Part shown: piece by piece, positions 1 through 7,953 of the stretch | Position numbering within the stretch: the first letter of the stretch is position 1 | How the letters are laid out: each line of letters starts with the position of its first letter | DNA from: Micromonospora sp. NBC_00421 | GTDB lineage: Bacteria; Actinomycetota; Actinomycetes; Mycobacteriales; Micromonosporaceae | Length of the DNA stretch: 64,000 nt | NCBI RefSeq assembly: GCF_036017915.1 | Contig: NZ_CP107929.1 | Location: forward strand, 3,972,001 to 4,036,000 | Direction: 5' to 3' | Made by a program: the position numbers and the translations under genes | Notes under the pieces: model-generated | The model's input: the letters and a program-made list of their open reading frames with translations, nothing else | What the model was told of the DNA's origin: nothing | Databases searched by the model: none

Positions 1-456
1 CACCGCGATCAGCACCTTGTGGGTGGCCACGAAGGGCACCACCGAACCGAGGTTGGCCACGCCGGAGGAGACCGACACGGCGACGGTCAGCACGTAGTCG
101 ACGAGCAGCGCGCTGGCCACCGCCAGCCCGGCCCGGGGGCCGAGGTTGACCGTGGCCACCTCGTAGTCCCCGCCGCCCGAGGGGTAGGCGTGCACGTTCT
201 GCCGGTAGCTGGCCACCACGGTCAGCATGACCACGACCACCGCGAGGGCGATCCAGGGGGAGAACAGGAAGGCCGACGCCCCGGCGATGGAGAGGGTCAG
301 CAGGATCTCGTCCGGGGCGTACGCGACGCTGGACAGCGCGTCGGAGGCGAAGACCGGCAGCGCGATGCGCTTGGGCAGCAGGGTGTGCTGGAGCCGGTCC
401 GACCGGAACGGTCGACCGACGAGGAGTCGCTTCAGCAGCGAGGTGGGACTGGCCAC
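1..456 (-). CDS. APC-family permease, KimA-like (partial, 3' end outside window)
   Basis: Only the first ~152 codons are inside the window; the gene runs off the left edge. The GTG start at 456 is followed by a short basic N-terminus and the segment LPVFASDALSSVAYAPDEI, which resembles the first membrane helix of the KimA/YdaO branch of the APC superfamily. The motifs AYPSGGGDYE and LVDYVLTVAVS follow. At least three hydrophobic segments are visible. KimA of Bacillus subtilis imports K+ with protons under c-di-AMP control. Divergent neighbours here are two TrkA-type RCK proteins, and the same trio occurs in M. tuberculosis (Rv2690c with ceoB/ceoC). The role in potassium uptake is inferred; the older label would be amino-acid permease. 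Confidence 0.85.
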   Translation of the reverse strand, partial: MASPTSLLKRLLVGRPFRSDRLQHTLLPKRIALPVFASDALSSVAYAPDEILLTLSIAGASAFLFSPWIALAVVVVMLTVVASYRQNVHAYPSGGGDYEVATVNLGPRAGLAVASALLVDYVLTVAVSVSSGVANLGSVVPFVATHKVLIAV

Positions 457-617
457 AAGCGCTAAGGGTACGACCACCGGATGGTGGTCGCCGGGGGGTG
501 CCTGATCCCGTTCCCGCGCCCCGACGCGGTACGGTTCGGTCCCCCATCGGCGGGGTGGACGTGGCAGGCTCGCAGACGACAGCCGCCGGGACACAGGCGC
601 ACCTTGGGAGGGACACC

Positions 618-1283
618 GTGCACGTCGTGATCATGGGCTGTGGGCGGGTCGGCTCGACGCTGGCCCAGAGCCTGGAGTCCCGGGGGCACTCGGTGGCGGT
701 GATCGACCACGACGCCGACGCGTTCCGCCGCCTCGGCCCCGACTTCGCCGGGATCACCGTCACCGGCGCCGGCTTCGACGGCGAGGTGCTGCGCCAGGCC
801 GGCATCGAGCGGGCGGACGCCTTCGCCGCCGTCTCCAGCGGCGACAACTCCAACATCATCTCGGCCCGGTTGGCCCGCGAGACGTTCGGCGTCTCCCGGG
901 TCGCGGCCCGGATCTACGACCAGCGCCGGGCCCAGGTCTACGAGCGGCTCGGCATCCCCACCGTCGCCACCGTCCGCTGGACGGCCGACCGGATGCTGCG
1001 CCACCTGGTCCCCGAGGGCAACGTGGAGATCTTCCGGGACCCGACCAGCACCGTGTCGATCATCGAGGTGCCGGTGCACAAGGACTGGATCGGTCGGCCG
1101 CTGCGTCAACTGGAGGAGACGGCCGGGACCCGGGTGGCGTACCTGACCCGGTTCGGCATCGGCATGCTGCCCACCGCGTCCAGCGTCGTACAGGAGGGTG
1201 ACCAGCTCTACGTGCTGGTCACCGACGACATCGCCGCCTCGGTCACCGCGGTGGCCGCGACGCCGCCCGAAGGAGGGCACTGA
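618..1283 (+). CDS. trkA: TrkA/CeoB-type RCK potassium-uptake regulatory protein
   Basis: A 221-residue cytosolic protein with an N-terminal Rossmann RCK_N domain (GCGRVGSTLAQSL near residues 7-19, then an acidic strand end at VIDHD) and a C-terminal RCK_C (TrkA-C) domain from about residue 140. Such proteins bind NAD(H) or nucleotides and gate a potassium-transport membrane partner. GTG at 618 was chosen because it follows the ribosome site GGGAGGGAC at the right distance; in-frame sequence upstream adds only non-conserved residues. It is followed after 3 nt by a second TrkA gene, so the two are co-transcribed. It corresponds to mycobacterial CeoB by gene order. The permease partner is probably the divergent KimA-like gene. 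Confidence 0.9.
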   Translation: MHVVIMGCGRVGSTLAQSLESRGHSVAVIDHDADAFRRLGPDFAGITVTGAGFDGEVLRQAGIERADAFAAVSSGDNSNIISARLARETFGVSRVAARIYDQRRAQVYERLGIPTVATVRWTADRMLRHLVPEGNVEIFRDPTSTVSIIEVPVHKDWIGRPLRQLEETAGTRVAYLTRFGIGMLPTASSVVQEGDQLYVLVTDDIAASVTAVAATPPEGGH

Positions 1284-1286
1284 GCC

Positions 1287-1976
1287 ATGCGGATCGCCAT
1301 CGCGGGCGCCGGCAACGTGGGCCGGTCGATCGCCCAGGAGCTGATCGACAACGGCCACCAGGTGATGCTGATCGAACGGCAGCCCCGGATGCTGCGCCCG
1401 GACCGGGTGCCCACCGCCGACTGGGTGCTGGCCGACGCCTGCGAGCTGGCCAGTCTGGAGGAGGCGAACGTCGCGGGCTGCGACGTGGTGGTCGCCGCCA
1501 CCGGTGACGACAAGGTCAACCTGGTGGTGTCCCTGCTGGCCAAGACCGAGTTCGCGGTGCCCCGGGTGGTGGCCCGGGTCAACCGGGCCGAGAACGAGTG
1601 GCTCTTCACCGAGCAGTGGGGCGTCGACGTGGCGGTCAGCAAGCCCCGGGTGATGGCCGCCCTGGTCGAGGAGGCGGTCACCGTCGGCGACCTGGTCCGG
1701 TTGATGACGTTCCGGCAGGGCGAGGCCAACCTGGTCGAGATCACCCTGCCGCCGACCGCGCCCTACGTCGGCCAGCCGATCCACGCCGTGCCGATCCCAC
1801 GGGACGCCGCGCTGGTGGCGATCCTGCGCGGCAAGCGGGTGCTGGTGCCCAGCCCCGACGACCCGATCGAGGCCGGCGACGAGCTGATCTTCGTCTGCAC
1901 CGCCGAGGTGGAGGACGAGGTGCGCGGGGTGATCCTCGGCCCGGACAGCGTGGAGCGGACCCGGGGCACCAGATGA
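1287..1976 (+). CDS. trkA: TrkA/CeoC-type RCK potassium-uptake regulatory protein
   Basis: A 229-residue second RCK protein. It begins with a clear dinucleotide-binding loop, GAGNVGRSIAQEL, and an acidic residue at the end of the second strand (LIERQ). It ends in a TrkA-C domain (from about residue 135, with IHAVPIPRDAALVAILR). The ATG lies 3 nt after the stop of the first trkA gene, with AAGGAGGG just upstream inside that gene, so translation is probably coupled. Paired short RCK proteins of this kind may form hetero-oligomers on one transporter, as proposed for CeoB/CeoC. Its 3' end faces the DUF3159 gene convergently. Confidence 0.9.
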   Translation: MRIAIAGAGNVGRSIAQELIDNGHQVMLIERQPRMLRPDRVPTADWVLADACELASLEEANVAGCDVVVAATGDDKVNLVVSLLAKTEFAVPRVVARVNRAENEWLFTEQWGVDVAVSKPRVMAALVEEAVTVGDLVRLMTFRQGEANLVEITLPPTAPYVGQPIHAVPIPRDAALVAILRGKRVLVPSPDDPIEAGDELIFVCTAEVEDEVRGVILGPDSVERTRGTR

Positions 1977-2026
1977 GCCGGCTCAGCAGGTGAGTCGGTC
2001 CAGGTGAGCCGGCCCGGTGGGTGGGC

Positions 2027-2710
2027 TCAGCCGCCGGGCAGCGGCTGCGGGGCGGACTCCCGGGTCACCCGGCGCACCGTCCAGACCGTGATCAGCAGCA
2101 GCAGCGCGTACGGCGGGTAGCCGAGGGCGAGCCGGGCCACCCCCAGCGCGGTGTCCTGGTGGGCCAGGTAGAGCCCGGCCTGCACACCGACCTTGGCCAG
2201 CCACACCACCCCCCAGAGGATGGTGAGCTGGGTGAAGGTGCGCACCAGCCGGGGGTCGTCACGCCACTCGGAGCGCCCCTTGGCCACCAGCACCGACCAG
2301 ATCCACCCCACCAGGGGCTGCCGGATCACCGCGGAGAGCAGCAGGGCGATGCCGTAGCCGATGCCGTAGAGGATGCCCGGGAGGTAGAAGTCCCGTTCGT
2401 CCCCGGTACGCCAGGCGATGGCCGCCCCGATCCCGATGCCGAAGAGTCCGTTGACGGCGTGCCGGACCGGGCGGCGCTGGACCAGTCGGACCACCGCGAT
2501 CAGCAGCGCCACCCCGATCGAGGCGATCACCGCCGGTCGCAGCTCCCCGACCACGTTGGCCAGCACGAAGACCACCACCGGGATGCTGGACTCGACCAGC
2601 CCGCGCCAGCCGCCCAGTTGGTCGGCCATCTGCTCGGCGAGGCTGGGTAGCTGTTCGTCGTCCGCCGGGGTGGTCTGCGGCTCGGTGGCCGGGGGCTGTC
2701 CCGTCGTCAC
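2027..2710 (-). CDS. DUF3159 family membrane protein
   Basis: A 227-residue integral membrane protein with five or six hydrophobic segments after an acidic, proline-rich N-terminus of about 25 residues. It carries the DUF3159 signature region (QMADQLGGWRGLVESSIPV, then FYLPGILYGIGYGIALLLS). The function of DUF3159 is not established. The GTG start overlaps the stop of the upstream OB-fold gene in a GTGA arrangement, so the two are translationally coupled. The same OB-fold/DUF3159 pair sits between ceoC and dut in mycobacteria (Rv2694c-Rv2693c). It converges with the trkA operon. Confidence 0.85.
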   Translation of the reverse strand: MTTGQPPATEPQTTPADDEQLPSLAEQMADQLGGWRGLVESSIPVVVFVLANVVGELRPAVIASIGVALLIAVVRLVQRRPVRHAVNGLFGIGIGAAIAWRTGDERDFYLPGILYGIGYGIALLLSAVIRQPLVGWIWSVLVAKGRSEWRDDPRLVRTFTQLTILWGVVWLAKVGVQAGLYLAHQDTALGVARLALGYPPYALLLLITVWTVRRVTRESAPQPLPGG

Positions 2711-3087
2711 TTCGGCGACTCCAGCTCGTAGTACGGGTTGTAGATGACCTTGCGTTCGTCCCGGACGGCCACCCGCCCCCGCGCGGTGAGGTGCCGACCC
2801 GGCTCGATGCCGGCGATGTGCCGTCGACCCAACCAGACCAGGGTGACCACGTCACTGCCGTCGTAGAGGTCCGCCTCCAGGGTGGGCAGGTTGGTACGCG
2901 GCGTGTAGACCACCGTGCGGAGCCGCCCGGCGACCGAGACCACCTGACCCCGCATGCACTGGCGGGCCAGCACGCCACCGGATTCGGCGCTCTCCCGGCG
3001 TAGCTCCTGTGCCTCGATCTCGGCCTCGCTGGCGGTGAACCGGCGCAGGATGTCTCGCAGCGACAGCCGGCTCTCGTCGGTCGACAT
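2707..3087 (-). CDS. OB-fold nucleic-acid-binding domain protein
   Basis: A 126-residue protein. A short helical N-terminus rich in Glu/Arg is followed by an OB-fold of the tRNA_anti/RecG-wedge type (about residues 40-115: RGQVVSVAGRLRTVVY, then ADLYDGSDVVTLVWLGR and GIEPGRHLTARGRVA). No catalytic domain is present, so it is probably a small nucleic-acid-binding protein; its partner is unknown. ATG at 3087 is preceded by GGAGG. Longer in-frame extension upstream is low-complexity and lacks family character. It heads a two-gene unit with DUF3159. Confidence 0.8.
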   Translation of the reverse strand: MSTDESRLSLRDILRRFTASEAEIEAQELRRESAESGGVLARQCMRGQVVSVAGRLRTVVYTPRTNLPTLEADLYDGSDVVTLVWLGRRHIAGIEPGRHLTARGRVAVRDERKVIYNPYYELESPK

Positions 3088-3392
3088 GACCTCCGCGTCA
3101 CCCTCTCCACGCTGACCGGTCGGCACCGGCACTGCCCCGGCCCCGGAGCGGGACCGTGCCGCCAGCGTACGCCGATCGGCACCCGACGGCGTCGGTGCGG
3201 TGGGCCGGCTTCGGCGGACGCCCGCCCCGCCCGGCCGGAGGCAACCCGGCCCGGCGCTCCACCCCGCCCGCCACCGCACGGCCCGAGGTGCCGCCGGCCG
3301 CAGCCCGTGCCGGGACACCACCGGCGCCGGACAGCAGTCCGGGCCGGACGCGGCCACCCTCGGGTGACGGCGTCCGGCCCGGACGGGGGCGG
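3088..3392. other. Intergenic gap of 305 nt
   Basis: This stretch separates the OB-fold gene start from the DUF3710 gene end. It is extremely GC-rich. I see no coding potential, only the hairpin listed separately near its right edge, plus presumably the promoter of the OB-fold/DUF3159 unit, which I could not define. Confidence 0.6.
3337..3384 (-). terminator. Hairpin terminator behind DUF3710
   Basis: A perfect 15-bp inverted repeat (3337-3351 against 3370-3384) with an 18-nt loop lies 8 nt past the DUF3710 stop codon. There is no U-run, as is usual in high-GC actinobacteria. It separates the dut-DUF3710 unit from the OB-fold-DUF3159 unit. Confidence 0.7.
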
Positions 3393-4046
3393 TCAGGTCT
3401 CGCGCGGGGCGGATGCCGAGGCGTCGCCGCCCTCGGCCTGCTCCGCCATCTCCTGGGGCAGCCGCAGCGGCAGCGGCTCGCGGACCGGCTTCGCCTCCTG
3501 CCCCCGGTCGACCACCAGGCCGTCGAGGCAGGTGGCGAGCGGGCCGGCCGCGGCCGGGTCGGTGGCGACGGCACCCTGGTAGACGCCCCGGACCATCCAG
3601 CGCGGCCCGTCGATGCCGACGAAGCGCAGGTCGGTCGGGCCGTCCGGGGTACGCACCCGGGCGTGCAGCTCGACGCCGTACTCACCCTGGGCCTCCTGGG
3701 CGGTGGCGCCGTCGCCGATCAGCGACTGCCGGATCTCCTCGCGCACCTCGTCCCAGATGCCCTCGGAGCGGGGCGCGGCGAAGACGCCGAGCTGGAGGGC
3801 GTTGTCCCCGTGCACCAGCACCACCTGCTGGACGACCCCCTGGGGGTCGGCCTGCACCCGCACCTCGACCCCGGGCACCGCCGGGATGTGCAGGCTGCCC
3901 AGGTCGAGCCGTTGCACGTCGTCCGGTGCCTCGGCGAGGTCGTACGGCCCACGGGCCGGGCCCGCCGTCTCGTACGAGTCGAGGACGTCGGCCCGCTGGT
4001 CACGGGCGTGCCGCCCGCTCTCGGCCCGCTTTCGGGAGAAGATCAC
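3393..4046 (-). CDS. DUF3710 family protein
   Basis: A 217-residue soluble protein of the actinobacterial DUF3710 family, recognised from RADVLDSYE near the N-terminus, the central RLDLGSLHIP and VHGDNALQLGVFAAPRSEG segments, and WMVRGVYQGAVA near the C-terminus. The molecular function is not established. GTG at 4046 follows GGAGGG; the in-frame region further upstream overlaps dut and is not conserved. The gene lies 25 nt downstream of dut and is presumably co-transcribed, an arrangement also found in mycobacteria (Rv2697c-Rv2696c). The last ~20 residues are acidic and Ala/Ser-rich. Confidence 0.85.
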   Translation of the reverse strand: MIFSRKRAESGRHARDQRADVLDSYETAGPARGPYDLAEAPDDVQRLDLGSLHIPAVPGVEVRVQADPQGVVQQVVLVHGDNALQLGVFAAPRSEGIWDEVREEIRQSLIGDGATAQEAQGEYGVELHARVRTPDGPTDLRFVGIDGPRWMVRGVYQGAVATDPAAAGPLATCLDGLVVDRGQEAKPVREPLPLRLPQEMAEQAEGGDASASAPRET

Positions 4047-4071
4047 TGCGCCCACCCTCCGCTGTTCGCAC

Positions 4072-4602
4072 TCACCCTGCCACCTCTTCCGTCCGTTCGC
4101 CCGCCCGCCCGGCACCCTCGGGCCCGGTCGGGCCACCGGGCGGGGGCACGAGCCCGGCGTGGCCACCTGTCGACCCGTGCCCGCCGGTCCCCCGTCGGGA
4201 CCCGGGCAGCACCGCCACCGGCTGGAAATCGACCCGCTCCACCCGCTGCACAACGAGTTGCGCGATGCGATCGCCACGGGAGATCTTCGCCGGTGCGTCC
4301 CGATCATGGTTGATCAGGTTGACCAGGATCTCACCCCGGTAGCCGGCGTCGACCGTACCGGGCGCGTTGAGCACCGTCACGCCGAGCCTGGCGGCCAGCC
4401 CGGAACGCGGGTGGACCAGGCCGACGTAACCCTCCGGCAGGGCCAGCGCCACGCCGGTGGGGACCAGGGCCCGACCGCCGGGCGGCAGCTCGACGTCCGC
4501 GGCGGCCACCAGGTCGGCACCGGCGTCGCCGGGATGGGCGTACGCGGGCAGCGGCAGCTCCGGATCGAGCTGCCGTACGGGCACGGGTACGACGTGGGTC
4601 AC
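4072..4602 (-). CDS. dut: dUTP diphosphatase
   Basis: A 176-residue trimeric-type dUTPase that hydrolyses dUTP to dUMP and pyrophosphate, keeping uracil out of DNA and supplying dUMP for thymidylate synthesis. All five family motifs are visible: PGDAGADL (1), [10 protein letters not shown] (2), [11 protein letters not shown] (3, with the catalytic Asp and the uracil-pocket Tyr), RGDRIAQLV (4) and the Gly-rich C-terminal arm [12 protein letters not shown] (5). In motif 5 the usual Phe that stacks on uracil is His. The tail past motif 5 is Pro/Gly-rich and longer than usual. GTG at 4602 was chosen because homologues start just before the [13 protein letters not shown] segment. Confidence 0.95.
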   Translation of the reverse strand: MTHVVPVPVRQLDPELPLPAYAHPGDAGADLVAAADVELPPGGRALVPTGVALALPEGYVGLVHPRSGLAARLGVTVLNAPGTVDAGYRGEILVNLINHDRDAPAKISRGDRIAQLVVQRVERVDFQPVAVLPGSRRGTGGHGSTGGHAGLVPPPGGPTGPEGAGRAGERTEEVAG

Positions 4603-4686
4603 GATCTGCCTCTTCCGTCGGCGTTCACGGGGTGCCCTGCCATCCTGCCGGGTCGGCCGGCCGTCGTGTTCCGTACCCTTCGAGGT

Positions 4687-5187
4687 GTGAGCCTGTCGCC
4701 TTCCCCGTCGTCGCCGACGCCGCCCGGCGCGGTCGTCCCGGCGTACTCCGAGCGGCTCGGCCTGCCGTGGTGGTGCTGGCTGGCCGGGCTGGCGCTGGCC
4801 GGGCTCGCCGCCGTCGAGCTCTGGATGGGCGCGGGTGGGGTGCGTGCCTGGCTGCCCTTCGTGCTGCTGCTGCCGGCCGCCGGTGCCGGGCTGTGGTGGC
4901 TGGGCCGGGTCCGGGTCGCGGTCGACGGCGGTGAGCTGCGGGTCGACGACGCCCACCTGCCCGTGCGGCACGTCGCCGACGCCGTCCCGCTCGACGCCGA
5001 GGGCCGTCGCGAGGTGCTCGGGGTGGGCGCGGACCCGCTGGCCTTCGTGGTGCAGCGGCCGTGGATCGGCGGCGCGGTGCAGGTGGTGCTCGACGATCCG
5101 GCCGACCCGACCCCGTTCTGGGTGGTGAGTTCCCGCCGGCCGACCGAGCTGGCCGCCGCCCTGCTGGCCGCCCGCGACGCGGCCTGA
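4687..5187 (+). CDS. DUF3093 family membrane protein
   Basis: A 166-residue protein with a Ser/Pro-rich N-terminus, the DUF3093 hallmark [12 protein letters not shown], two closely spaced transmembrane helices (about residues 30-75), and a cytosolic or peripheral C-terminal beta-rich domain ending [15 protein letters not shown]. The function is unknown. It is divergent from dut, as in mycobacteria (Rv2698). The GTG start at 4687 is the most upstream plausible start; the ribosome site (CGAGGT) is weak and very close, so the true start could differ by a few codons. Confidence 0.85.
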   Translation: MSLSPSPSSPTPPGAVVPAYSERLGLPWWCWLAGLALAGLAAVELWMGAGGVRAWLPFVLLLPAAGAGLWWLGRVRVAVDGGELRVDDAHLPVRHVADAVPLDAEGRREVLGVGADPLAFVVQRPWIGGAVQVVLDDPADPTPFWVVSSRRPTELAAALLAARDAA

Positions 5188-5240
5188 GCACAGCGGGGCG
5201 TCCCGGCGTCAGAGCAGCACGGCGTCAGGGCAGGGCGGCG

Positions 5241-6368
5241 TCAGGGCAGGGCGGGTCGGCCGCCGGGCAGCTCCCGGCGTTGCTTACGCAGGTCACGGCG
5301 GAGCTGGTCGGCGAGGGACCGGGTGGCCCGGCGGTTGAGGTAACTGGCGACGGCCGCCCCGGTGAGGAACGGGCCCAGCGTGGTCAGATTGCGGCCGAAG
5401 CGCTTGAGCAGGGTGTCCCGCAGTTCCTTGCGGGCGGCGGTGCCGAGCACCGCGCTCACCCCGACGCCCGGCACCATCGGGTTGATTCCCCGCTGGCTGG
5501 CCCAGGACTGGACCAGGGCGACGGTCCGGGGGGTGCCGCCGGTGGGCAGCGGCGCGCCGTAGACCTCGTGCAGCTCGCCGATGAGTTTCAACTCGATCGA
5601 CACCACGGCCACCGTCTCGGCGGCGAGCAGCACCGGCGCGGAGAGCAGGGTCGGGGCGACGGTCCACTCCACCGCGGCGACGCCGCCGCCTGCCGCACCC
5701 ACCCCGGCGGTGGCCCGGGTGGCGTTGCGGACGAGCCGGTCGGCGAGCGCCTCGTCGTCCAGTCCGGGGAAGTGCCGACGCAGGGTCGCCAGGTCCCGGA
5801 CGGGGATGTGCGGCGCGACGTCGGCGACCGTGTCGGTCATCCAGCGCAGCGCAGCCCTCGGCTTGAACAGGTCGGCGAGCCCCCGGCGGCGGGCCTGCCC
5901 CACCAGCCGGGTGAGCAGTTGCCGGCGGCGGGCGGGGGCGATGTCGTCGGCGGTCAGCGCCGCCACCGTCGCGCCCAGTTCGTCGCCGGCCCCGTCGGCC
6001 GGTTCCGCGCCGACCACAGCCGACCCGGAACGGGGGTACGGGCCATCGGCGGAGCCGGGCTCCGTCCCCTCGGTCGCCGAGGTGCCGCCCGCCCCGGTGA
6101 CGGCGTCAGGTGCGCCTGTGGGCCCGCCTGAGCCCGAGCGGGCGCCGGGGGTGGCTACGGAGGCGTCCGCTCCGGAAACGTCCGTACGGGCACCGTCAGC
6201 AGGGCGTGCGGGGGCGTCCGGTCGGCACGGGGCGTCCGGAGGCGTCACGTCGGCACGGGCCGCCCTCCCGCCCGGAGTACCGCCCGGCGCATCGGCGTCG
6301 GACGGCCCGACGTCGGACACCGGACCATCCGGTTCGGACCCGCCGTGCCGCTCGCCGTGCTCGTTCAT
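5241..6368 (-). CDS. Hypothetical protein with disordered N-terminus and hydrophobic helical domain
   Basis: A 375-residue protein of unknown function. Residues 1 to about 130 are Gly/Ala/Asp/Pro-rich and probably disordered. Residues 140-350 form a conserved-looking helical domain with the segments LADLFKPRAALRWMTDTVAD, RHFPGLDDEALADRLVRNAT and a hydrophobic stretch around VGAAGGGVAAVEW to AETVAVVSIELKLIGELHE. The C-terminus is strongly basic. ATG at 6368 was picked because a GGGAGGG ribosome site precedes it. I do not recognise the domain; an EcsC-like or membrane-associated role is only a guess. It is convergent with the DUF3093 gene and downstream of DUF4193. Confidence 0.7.
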   Translation of the reverse strand: MNEHGERHGGSEPDGPVSDVGPSDADAPGGTPGGRAARADVTPPDAPCRPDAPARPADGARTDVSGADASVATPGARSGSGGPTGAPDAVTGAGGTSATEGTEPGSADGPYPRSGSAVVGAEPADGAGDELGATVAALTADDIAPARRRQLLTRLVGQARRRGLADLFKPRAALRWMTDTVADVAPHIPVRDLATLRRHFPGLDDEALADRLVRNATRATAGVGAAGGGVAAVEWTVAPTLLSAPVLLAAETVAVVSIELKLIGELHEVYGAPLPTGGTPRTVALVQSWASQRGINPMVPGVGVSAVLGTAARKELRDTLLKRFGRNLTTLGPFLTGAAVASYLNRRATRSLADQLRRDLRKQRRELPGGRPALP

Positions 6369-6515
6369 CCGCCTGCCCTCCCGAGGTTCCCACCGGCCTG
6401 GTGGACGCGTACCACGAGTCAAGCAGCAACCCGCCGCGCCCGCACGGCGGCTCGGGCGTCGGTGGCTCGGGCAGCGGCGGCCCCGCGAGGAGGCCGCCGC
6501 TGGATGTGGTGGTGC

Positions 6516-6812
6516 TCAGACGCACTCGCGGCAGATCAGGTCGCCGTTGCGCTCCACCGCCAACTGGCTGCGGTGGTGCACCAGGAAGCAGCGCCCGCAC
6601 CGGAATTCGTCCTGCTGCATCGGGAGGACCTTCACGGTCAGCTCCTCGTCGGCCAGGTCGGCGCCGGGCAGCTCGAAGCTCTCGGCCACCTCGGCCTCGT
6701 CGACGTCCACGGCACCCGACTGTGAGTCGACCCGCCGGGCCTTGAGCTCTTCCAGGCTGTCCTCGCCGAGGTCGACCTCGTCGCGACGCGGAGCGTCGTA
6801 GTCGGTGGCCAT
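6516..6812 (-). CDS. DUF4193 family zinc-ribbon-like protein
   Basis: A 98-residue acidic protein that starts MATDYDAPRRDE and ends with a Cys cluster, CGRCFLVHHRSQLA then CRECV, giving the spacing C-x2-C...C-x2-C expected for one zinc ribbon. The N-terminal two-thirds is very rich in Asp and Glu. This matches the actinobacterial DUF4193 family, whose function is unknown; the M. tuberculosis counterpart in this position is Rv2699c. Its promoter must lie in the 416-nt gap shared with the divergent cei gene. Confidence 0.9.
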   Translation of the reverse strand: MATDYDAPRRDEVDLGEDSLEELKARRVDSQSGAVDVDEAEVAESFELPGADLADEELTVKVLPMQQDEFRCGRCFLVHHRSQLAVERNGDLICRECV

Positions 6813-7228
6813 CGGTTTCACTCTCCCATATCGATGTTGTCGCTTCCGGTTGTAACGCCGGGCGACGCTGTTTCGGTTCCCACTGGCCGGCCACCAATGT
6901 TTGTCGGCCGCCCGACCCGACGGCCTCCGGATCGAGGTCCTCGGGGCAAGCACCGACGAGCGCGGTACCTTACCCCTCTCCAGGCGAGGCATGTATACCG
7001 CCCTCGCGGCAGAGATGTACGCCCCAGCGCCCGAAGATGTTCCCAATGTGACTCAGGCGACACGAAGATAGGGGTAGTAGTACCCCGTTCCCGGTTGGCG
7101 CGCCGGCATGTCGGACTGTTTCCACGCGACCGTCGGACAACCGTTAACCTCAGCGGCGTACTCGACGGCCGACGGCGCTGCCCGCCGCCGACGTTCGCCG
7201 CCACCACCCACGGTCCGGGAGCACCCAG
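6813..7228. promoter_or_regulatory. Divergent DUF4193/cei intergenic region (416 nt)
   Basis: This is one of the lower-GC stretches of the window and has no convincing ORF. It holds short inverted repeats: GGGGTA/TACCCC around 7071-7086, and GCGAGG/CCTCGC around 6983-7006. It must contain promoters for both flanking genes. I could not assign a specific regulator. Confidence 0.4.
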
Positions 7229-7759
7229 ATGAGCTTTGCGCGAGTGCGAGCACTCGTTGTCGTCGGCCTGCTGGCGGTCGTCGCCCTGGTCTTCGTCGTC
7301 GTCGCCGTGGTCCGCGACACCCAGGGCAGCGGGGCCAACGCCGGGGGGTGTCCCGAGGGCTGGCCGCTGGCCGACCTGTCCCTGCGCAACTACAAAGATG
7401 TCAAGATCAACATCCTCAACGGCACCAACGAGCCGGGGCTGGCCGGCAGCGTGGCGGACGACTTCCGCAACCGGAAGTTCCAGGTCAAGAAGCAGGGCAA
7501 CGGCGCGCACTTCGGCGGCGTCGCACTGCTGCGCTTCGGCCCCAAGGGGGTCGGCTCCGCACACCTGCTGCGGGCCTTCTTCCTCAACAGCGCCGAACGG
7601 GACTACGACCCCAAGCGCCAGGACGACACGGTCGACGTGGTGCTGGGCGACAGCTTCCAGCAGTTGGCCACCACCACCGAGGTCAACCAGTCTCTCGGCG
7701 ACCTGGGCGCGCCCGTCGCCCCGGAGGGCTCCTGCCCGATGCCGGTCGAGAACAAGTAG
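7229..7759 (+). CDS. cei: Cei-like cell-envelope protein with LytR C-terminal domain
   Basis: A 176-residue protein. One N-terminal transmembrane anchor (about residues 7-29) is followed by an extracytoplasmic LytR_C domain (VKINILNGTNEPGLAGSVADDFRNRKFQV). No LytR-Cps2A-Psr catalytic domain is present. Gene order (between DUF4193 and suhB, near sigA) matches M. tuberculosis Rv2700, named Cei for cell-envelope integrity. Two extracytoplasmic Cys residues (GGCPEGW near residue 41 and GSCPMP near the C-terminus) could form a disulphide. ATG at 7229 is the natural start; a ribosome site is not obvious. A role in envelope maintenance is inferred from the orthologue. Confidence 0.8.
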   Translation: MSFARVRALVVVGLLAVVALVFVVVAVVRDTQGSGANAGGCPEGWPLADLSLRNYKDVKINILNGTNEPGLAGSVADDFRNRKFQVKKQGNGAHFGGVALLRFGPKGVGSAHLLRAFFLNSAERDYDPKRQDDTVDVVLGDSFQQLATTTEVNQSLGDLGAPVAPEGSCPMPVENK

Positions 7760-7953
7760 CCGTCACCAGATGCGGGCCCGGCCAGCCCGACCGGCGGGCC
7801 GGGAGCACGTCCAGCGCCACCGCACCGCTCGATCCGACGAGCACGGCGGTTCGGTGAGCACGGCGGGGCGCGGCGGTCCGGTGAGCGGGACAGTCCACGG
7901 CGGGCCGGCGGTCCGGCGGGCCGGGCAGGGCGACCGTCCGGCGAGCGCGGCGG

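Noticed and set aside
462..1784. Long open frame (440 codons) on the minus strand opposite the trkA genes
   Set aside because: It is the antisense of two clear RCK genes. The translated product is rich in Gly/His/Arg/Asp without domain character, a common artefact of high-GC coding DNA.
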